Of a stretch of 64,000 nucleotides of DNA, positions 61,064 to 64,000 are shown piece by piece; position 1 is the stretch's first letter, and every line of letters starts with the position of its first letter. This DNA is from Gemmiger formicilis. Its GTDB lineage: Bacteria > Bacillota > Clostridia > Oscillospirales > Ruminococcaceae. Position numbers and translations under genes: made by a program. The notes below the pieces were generated by a model. It saw nothing but the letters and a program-made list of their open reading frames with translations, searched no databases and was not told where the DNA came from. The stretch covers positions 1 to 64,000 of the forward strand of contig NZ_WQOH01000004.1 of the NCBI RefSeq assembly GCF_018784445.1, written 5' to 3'.

Positions 61064-62170
61064 ATGCGTATCTTAATGATCAGCAACCATCTTGGGGTGC
61101 AGAGCGGGGTGCAGCGGTATGTGCAAAATCTGCTGCTGAACCTCGATACAGCGAAATACCATATCGACCTGTTCGTGGGGCAGTGCCCGGCGGACCAGGC
61201 CAGCACCGCCCCCGTGCTGGAAGCGCACGGCGTGCATATCATTGCGGTGCCGGACAATAAAAAGGACCGCATCCGGGCACTGGCGGCGCACCTGCGCACC
61301 CACAAGGACTACGATATCATCCACTACCACACGGCCAGCAAGATCGGCGCACCGGTCTGCGGCATGATGCGGCTGCTCTGCCCCCGGGCCAAGATCGTGG
61401 TACACAGCCACATTGTCTACCCACCGCTGACGCTGACCTGGCGGGCCGCCCACGGCGTCTACCAGCTGTTTGCGGATTATTTCCTCGGCTGCGGCGTGGC
61501 GGCGGGGCGATTTGTATTTGGCGACCATATCGACGAAAAACCAAACTTTTCCGTGGCCTGCAACGCCGTGGATGCCGGGCGGTTCCACCCGGACGCCGCC
61601 GCGCGGGCTGCCACGCGGGCCAACTACGGCATTGCCGACACCGACCGCCTAGCCGGGTTTGTGGGGCGGCTGAACCACCAGAAAAACCCGCTGTTTTTGA
61701 TGGAGGTTTTTGCAGCTATGGCCGCGCAGGATGTGCGGTGGAAACTGCTGCTTGTCGGCACCGGCGAGAAAGAGCCGGAAATGCGCGCCGCCGCCGAGGC
61801 CCACGGCCTGACCGACCGCGTGATTTTTGCGGGCGTACAGAGCGATGTACCCGCCTTTATGAACGCTTTTGACCTGTTTTTGCTGCCCAGCAATTTTGAG
61901 GGCAGCCCGGTCACGCTGGTAGAGGCACAGGGCTGCGGCGTGCCGTGTCTGGCCTCCACCAATGTGCCGGATGAAGGCTCGGTGACGGAGCTGGTGCATT
62001 TTCTGCCGCTGGCCGCGCCCCTGACCGAGTGGGCGGCCAAGGCTGATGAAATTGCCGTGGGCGGTGACCATGCCGACCACTGGCAGACACTTGCCGCCGC
62101 CGGGTATGAGCTAAAGACCGCTGCCCGCCGCATGGAGCAGCTGTACGACAAACTGGGAGACCGAGCATGA
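61064..62170 (+). CDS. Glycosyltransferase family 4 (EpsF-like)
   Basis: 368 residues. MRILMISNHLGVQSGVQRYVQ at the start and DIIHYHTASKIGAPV; C-domain LAGFVGRLNHQKNPLFLMEVF and SNFEGSPVTLVEAQGCGVPCLA. The family extends surface polysaccharide chains. Weak ribosome-binding site (GGAGAAC). Its stop overlaps the next start by four bases. Confidence 0.88.
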   Translation: MRILMISNHLGVQSGVQRYVQNLLLNLDTAKYHIDLFVGQCPADQASTAPVLEAHGVHIIAVPDNKKDRIRALAAHLRTHKDYDIIHYHTASKIGAPVCGMMRLLCPRAKIVVHSHIVYPPLTLTWRAAHGVYQLFADYFLGCGVAAGRFVFGDHIDEKPNFSVACNAVDAGRFHPDAAARAATRANYGIADTDRLAGFVGRLNHQKNPLFLMEVFAAMAAQDVRWKLLLVGTGEKEPEMRAAAEAHGLTDRVIFAGVQSDVPAFMNAFDLFLLPSNFEGSPVTLVEAQGCGVPCLASTNVPDEGSVTELVHFLPLAAPLTEWAAKADEIAVGGDHADHWQTLAAAGYELKTAARRMEQLYDKLGDRA

Positions 62171-63117
62171 TTTACGCGGAGCTGGCCGGGGGCCTGGGCA
62201 ATCAGATGTTTATTTACGCCTTTGCGCGGGCGCTGGGCCTGCGCTGCGGCGAGGGTGTGACCCTGCTGGACCGGCAGGACTGGCGCGACGGTGCGCCCGC
62301 CCACACGGTCTGCGCACTGGGGGCACTGAACATCAGCCCCGAGGTAGAAATTCTGGCCGACTCCGGCTTCGCCAAGGCCCATCTGCCCCGGCAGAACGCC
62401 GCCAAGGCCCTGATGATAAAGTATGAGCAGCGCCGCGGCCTGCTGGCCCGGGATTGGCACGGCTTTGAGGCCGCCGCCGCACCGCTGCTGAACGCGCTGG
62501 GCCTGCACTTTGCCACCGACGGCTACACGCCGGCGCGGCGGGGAAAAAGCAAAGATTTCCTCGCGTGGGGGTATTTCCAGAGTGAGAAATATTTTGACGA
62601 TTTTGCTGATGTTGTAAAAACTGAGCTGCGCAGCAAAGCAGTCCCGGTGGGGGAGTGCGCCGACAGGATACGCGCCGCGGCCTGGCCGGTCTGCGTACAT
62701 CTGCGGCGCGGTGACTACCAGAAGCCGGAGAACGCCATCTTGCAGGTCTGCACGCCCGCGTATTACGCCCGGGCAGCGGCGCAGGTGAAAGCGGCCCGCC
62801 CCGAGGCAGAGCTGTTCGTGTTCTCGGACGATATCGCCTGGGCGCAGGAGCATCTGGACACGGCGGGGCTGCCCGCGGTGTTTATGCCCCAGGGCGCGGC
62901 GGTGGACGACCTGGCGCTGATGCAGCTCTGCCATGGGTTTGTGGTGAGCAACTCTACATACAGCTGGTGGGCGCAATACCTGGCTGAGGCCCCGGATAAG
63001 CAGGTCTGGGCCCCGGACAGGTGGTACGCGCACACGAAGGATAGTGCGCTGTATCTGGATGGGTGGAAGCTTATAAAGGCTTCCTCTTTGGGGGAAGCTG
63101 GCCGCGAAGCGGACTGA
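62167..63117 (+). CDS. GT11 alpha-1,2-fucosyltransferase-like protein
   Basis: 316 residues. GT11 motifs: the N-terminal AGGLGNQMFIYAFARALG, the donor-binding VHLRRGDYQK (HxRRxD), and SNSTYSWWAQYLA. It probably adds fucose (or galactose) to the glycan. The last 13 codons, KASSLGEAGREAD, and its stop come from dispersed repeat copy G, giving the same tail as the NUDIX protein ending at 8230. Confidence 0.88.
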   Translation: MIYAELAGGLGNQMFIYAFARALGLRCGEGVTLLDRQDWRDGAPAHTVCALGALNISPEVEILADSGFAKAHLPRQNAAKALMIKYEQRRGLLARDWHGFEAAAAPLLNALGLHFATDGYTPARRGKSKDFLAWGYFQSEKYFDDFADVVKTELRSKAVPVGECADRIRAAAWPVCVHLRRGDYQKPENAILQVCTPAYYARAAAQVKAARPEAELFVFSDDIAWAQEHLDTAGLPAVFMPQGAAVDDLALMQLCHGFVVSNSTYSWWAQYLAEAPDKQVWAPDRWYAHTKDSALYLDGWKLIKASSLGEAGREAD

Positions 63118-63270
63118 TGAGGGGCGCGTGAACCGCATTTGGCCGCTGTTGGGACAGTGCTGCGCGGGCCGATGTGAGCATCGGCCCCTACAACAAGGCA
63201 AGGGGGCTGCCGGGGCAAGGCTGCCCCTCATCCGGCCCTGCGGGGCCACCTTCCCCCGACGGGGGAAGGC
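63075..63270. repeat. Dispersed repeat family 1, copy G
   Basis: AAAGGCTTCCTCTTTGGGGG start, GCGAAGCGGACTGATGAGGGGC, an inserted CGGGCCGATGTGAGCATCGGCCCCTAC palindrome of the GTAGGGGC family, CCCCTCATCCGGCCCTGC, and CCTTCCCCCGACGGGGGAAGG end. Confidence 0.8.
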
Positions 63271-63288
63271 ATAGAGAAGGAGAACGTT

Positions 63289-64000
63289 ATGCCGCGATTT
63301 TCTATTATTGTACCGGTGTATAATGTGCAGAATTACCTCGCGGCGTGTGTCAAGAGCGTGGCGGAGCAGACGGGGGAGCGCGATTGGGAGTGCATCCTTG
63401 TGGACGATGGATCCACCGATATGAGCGGGACAATGTGCGACGCGTTCGCCGCCGAGATCCCCGGCATGCAGGTCGTCCACCGGAAAAACGGCGGCCTGGC
63501 CGCTGCCCGCAACACCGGACTAAAGCACGCCCAGGGCGAGTGGGTGCTGTTTTTGGACAGCGACGACGCCATGGCCCCCGGGCTGCTGGCGGCGCTGCGC
63601 ACCGAGCTGGCCGCCCACCCGGAGTACGATTGGTTCATCGGCAAGCATCTGGAATGGCAGCCCGACGGCAGCCTGACCGAACACGCGGGGCTGCATCTGG
63701 TGCCCGGGTTGTTTGACAGCAGCGACTACGCCGCCCGGCTGAAAGCGCTGTACGGCGCGGGGCACTGGTCGGTGTGGAAATACTGCATCCGGCGGTCGTT
63801 TTTGGCCGAAAGCGGCGTGAGGTTTTTGCCCGACTGCGTCTGGGCCGAGGACTGGCCTTTTGATTTGGAATTGCTGACAAAGTGCGAACGGCTGTATTTT
63901 TTGGATGTGGTGTTCACCCACTACCGCGTGGGGCGGCAGGGCAGCCTGCTGACTGACGCGAAAAACCTGCCCAAGCGGTTCAAGGGGCTGGCGGCGGCCC
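63289..64000 (+). CDS. Glycosyltransferase family 2 (partial, runs off the window)
   Basis: 237 complete codons are visible, with no stop. GT-A fold: FSIIVPVYNVQNYLAACVKS, ILVDDGSTD, NGGLAAARNTGL and the metal-binding LFLDSDDAM. It is the last operon gene in view, behind GAAGGAG after repeat copy G. It transfers a sugar to the growing polysaccharide; specificity unknown. Confidence 0.9.
   Translation, partial: MPRFSIIVPVYNVQNYLAACVKSVAEQTGERDWECILVDDGSTDMSGTMCDAFAAEIPGMQVVHRKNGGLAAARNTGLKHAQGEWVLFLDSDDAMAPGLLAALRTELAAHPEYDWFIGKHLEWQPDGSLTEHAGLHLVPGLFDSSDYAARLKALYGAGHWSVWKYCIRRSFLAESGVRFLPDCVWAEDWPFDLELLTKCERLYFLDVVFTHYRVGRQGSLLTDAKNLPKRFKGLAAA

Noticed and set aside
61624-63480. 618-codon minus-strand frame opposite the polysaccharide operon
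   Set aside because: Spans three genes and a repeat on the plus strand; no motif or start signal.

Overview
The window is a contiguous, GC-rich (roughly 60% by eye) Gram-positive genome segment, most likely from an anaerobic gut Clostridium-group bacterium of the Oscillospiraceae/Ruminococcaceae (Faecalibacterium, Gemmiger or Subdoligranulum-like). This rests on an NfnAB-type oxidoreductase, SpoIIE, FtsH, AGGAGG ribosome-binding sites with some GTG and TTG starts, sigma-A promoters with 16-18 bp spacers, and many small palindromic intergenic repeats. Genus is an inference. No rRNA, tRNA, CRISPR array, phage or transposase gene was seen.

Layout. (1) 1-7.5 kb, mostly minus strand: 5' end of nfnB, nfnA with a structured leader or small RNA, ilvE, a secreted membrane-anchored protein, an oleate hydratase with a TetR-type operator, and a TetR regulator. 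(2) 7.6-17.4 kb, plus strand: a NUDIX hydrolase, then the arginine pathway argG-argH-argC-argJ-argB-argD-argF. It is preceded by two promoters and a near-consensus ArgR box and is broken up by dispersed repeats. ArgJ recycles the acetyl group, so the set covers glutamate to argininosuccinate lyase except carbamoyl phosphate synthesis. (3) 17.5-27.8 kb: YitT-like protein, lipoprotein, EamA exporter, heterodimeric ABC exporter, a polar amino-acid ABC importer behind a leader terminator, and a ferredoxin-type aldo/keto reductase. (4) 28-41 kb: an unusual WecG/TagA fusion, SpoIIE, two polytopic GT-C-like proteins, an acyl-carrier-like protein without its serine, FtsH, a free-standing winged-helix protein, and a cytidylate-kinase-like protein. 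(5) 40.4-43.2 kb: a two-component system coupled to a secreted protein. (6) 43.4-47.7 kb: the most interesting locus. A Tet(M)-like translational GTPase is fused to a Rae1/YacP-type NYN ribonuclease. It is divergent, from overlapping promoters, to an MFS exporter preceded by a 15-residue leader peptide and an attenuator-like leader that a MITE has entered. (7) 47.8-56.7 kb: FMN-dependent alpha-hydroxyacid oxidase, second amino-acid ABC importer (possible ArgR target), RidA, alpha/beta hydrolase, XRE regulator, ADP-ribose pyrophosphatase, TrmN-like methyltransferase and a membrane protein. (8) 56.8-64 kb: a surface-polysaccharide operon of glycosyltransferases that runs off the end.

Two repeat families dominate intergenic DNA: a 140-210 bp family with ends like AAGGCTTCCCCC..GGGGGAAGCC, and shorter palindromes with GTAGGGGC/GCCCCTAC ends. 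The first also supplies the last codons and stop of two unrelated proteins. All functional calls come from reading motifs, gene order and signals by eye; no database search was run.
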